Part shown: piece by piece, positions 46,842 through 47,659 of the stretch
Numbering within the stretch: position 1 is the stretch's first letter
Layout: each line of letters starts with the position of its first letter
Position numbers and translations under genes: made by a program
Source: JAPLYB01 sp964500015
GTDB taxonomy: Archaea; Nanobdellota; Nanobdellia; Pacearchaeales; UBA284
DNA length: 47,659 bases
Direction of reading: 5' to 3'
Assembly: GCA_964500015.1 (NCBI GenBank)
Contig: CAZCMN010000002.1
Coordinates: 1-47,659 of the forward strand
The notes under the pieces: generated by a model
What the model saw: the letters and a program-made list of their open reading frames with translations, nothing else
The model's database searches: none
What the model was told of the DNA's origin: nothing

Positions 46842-47659
46842 ATGAATAATCAAATACGAGAATATTCAGATCTCCTCGAGGATAAGGATATTAAGAGATG
46901 GTATGATAATGTCGCAAGAGGGTCAAGAATCACTGCTGATATCTATTTGAGAAGACTTGGAAATTTTCATAAGACATATAAGAAAACTCCGAAGGAACTA
47001 ATCAAGCTTAGTGAAAAGAGTATTTACAATTTACTTCTAGATGTAGTCGGTGATATGGAAAATAAAAAATTATCTGGAAGTTACATTGCTTCTATTATGA
47101 AAGCAATAAAATCTTGGCTTGTGTTCAATGGCAAGGATATAAAACGCAAGATAAAAATAAAAGGAGTCCAAGAGACCCCTACACTGCAAAACGAAAGAGT
47201 TCCAACACAGCCAGAGCTAAAACAGATTTTCTTGGCTGGAGATGAAAAAACAAGAACAGCATGTGCACTTGTTGCTCATTCAGGATTAAGGATTCAAGTG
47301 CTCGGAAATTATCGTGGAGACGATGGCTTAAAAATAAGCGATTTTCCTGAACTTGAAATCAAAGAGAATAAAGTTGAATTCAGGAAAATACCTACTTTAA
47401 TAAGAGTAAGGCCAACCCTAAGTAAAACAGGAAAAGAATATCTTACTTTTCTAAGTGAAGAGGGCTGTGAATATCTTAAGGCATATCTAGAAATGAGATT
47501 AAGGGCAGAAAAATTAACAGAAAACTCAGCAATTATAACGCCTAAGAAAGCAGAAAAAGAATTTATCACTTCAATAAATGTCGGGGATTCAATTAGAAAG
47601 GCTTTAAGAAAATCCGGTTTTCCTTGGCGTCCTTATGTGCTTAGATCATATTTTGATAC
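46842..47659 (+). CDS. Tyrosine recombinase (archaeal integrase), 3' end beyond window
   Basis: The frame from ATG 46842 is open to the last base (272 codons). The N-terminal half is a helical SAM-like core-binding domain (SRITADIYLRRLGNFHKTYK and KSWLVFNGKDIKRKIK). The catalytic domain begins with VPTQPELKQIFLAGDEKTRT and contains the first catalytic Arg in VAHSGLRIQVL (~residue 149), a Lys region (RPTLSKTGKEYLTF) and WRPYVLRSYFDT-like box II at the window end. The nucleophilic Tyr lies beyond. TATA TTTATATA (46813-46820) is 21 nt before ATG. Position beside a tRNA 3' end suggests an integrated element. Confidence 0.9.
   Translation, partial: MNNQIREYSDLLEDKDIKRWYDNVARGSRITADIYLRRLGNFHKTYKKTPKELIKLSEKSIYNLLLDVVGDMENKKLSGSYIASIMKAIKSWLVFNGKDIKRKIKIKGVQETPTLQNERVPTQPELKQIFLAGDEKTRTACALVAHSGLRIQVLGNYRGDDGLKISDFPELEIKENKVEFRKIPTLIRVRPTLSKTGKEYLTFLSEEGCEYLKAYLEMRLRAEKLTENSAIITPKKAEKEFITSINVGDSIRKALRKSGFPWRPYVLRSYFD

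Noticed and set aside
1..47659. Insertion sequences with transposases
   Set aside because: No DDE, HUH or serine-recombinase protein is recognisable in the window. The only mobility proteins are the LAGLIDADG endonuclease and the edge integrase.

Overview
The window is chromosomal DNA from a small-genome archaeon. It carries a group II chaperonin, the core of the archaeal exosome-proteasome superoperon (psmA, SBDS, rrp4, rrp41, rrp42), RNA polymerase subunit K, an archaeal-type ProRS, AlaX, a 2-oxoacid:ferredoxin oxidoreductase, an S-layer-like protein and tRNA genes with introns at the canonical 37/38 site. The strong A+T bias, compact ATGA-coupled genes, many TA-type modules and many single-helix surface proteins suggest a DPANN lineage (Woesearchaeota, Pacearchaeota or Nanoarchaeota-like). 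That placement is inference.

Layout. 1-3400: 3' end of a tRNA, repeats, a small zinc protein, and an AbrB-PhoU-like regulator ahead of a possible APH-fold protein. 3600-7500: thermosome, S51-like peptidase, SIMPL protein, membrane-anchored winged helix. 7500-9840: RelBE-like pair, endonuclease III, and an opposing LAGLIDADG endonuclease that separates nth from a leftover second nth tail. 9870-16200: Ndk, GNAT, three Nudix hydrolases, ProRS, a wHTH-MNT/HEPN pair, AlaX. 16260-20270: a korA...korB cluster with GNAT, deaminase, NYN and thioredoxin-like genes between the subunits. 20600-24740: ASCH protein, two methyltransferases, enolase, RpoK. 24800-29100: exosome, SBDS and proteasome genes. 29300-33250: four pilin-like genes interrupted by a second wHTH-MNT/HEPN pair. 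34300-39400: S-layer-like protein, MazEF, two paralogous surface proteins. 39550-42060: pentameric ligand-gated channel homologue, tRNA-Ser, and a Fic gene between repeats that echo the tRNA 3' end. 42160-46580: small zinc-ribbon proteins, a permuted GTPase, a dCTP-deaminase-like/Nudix fusion and membrane proteins. 46648-end: tRNA-Lys followed by a tyrosine recombinase that runs off the window.

The most distinctive feature is a dispersed family of modular palindromic elements (family 1). Thirteen multi-hairpin copies and one lone hairpin occur in 47.7 kb. Hairpins with A-run/T-run stems are joined by short GGCATCAC, GGCGTGCC or GGACAC-like linkers and often closed by an outer TGCT...AGCA stem. 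Stem sequences differ between copies while both arms stay complementary. Two copies lie in frame inside protein-coding genes (alaX and a surface-protein gene), as Rickettsia palindromic elements do. A second family (TGCGCAGGACAACG...ATCCTGCAAG) has three copies, two of them with different but self-complementary cores.

Functionally, the genes cover protein folding and turnover, RNA processing, translation, nucleotide-pool cleaning (Ndk, four Nudix domains, two deaminase-type genes) and pyruvate/2-oxoacid metabolism, interleaved with defence or selfish modules (RelBE, two MNT/HEPN, MazEF, Fic, homing endonuclease, integrase). Several of these sit behind visible inverted-repeat operators.
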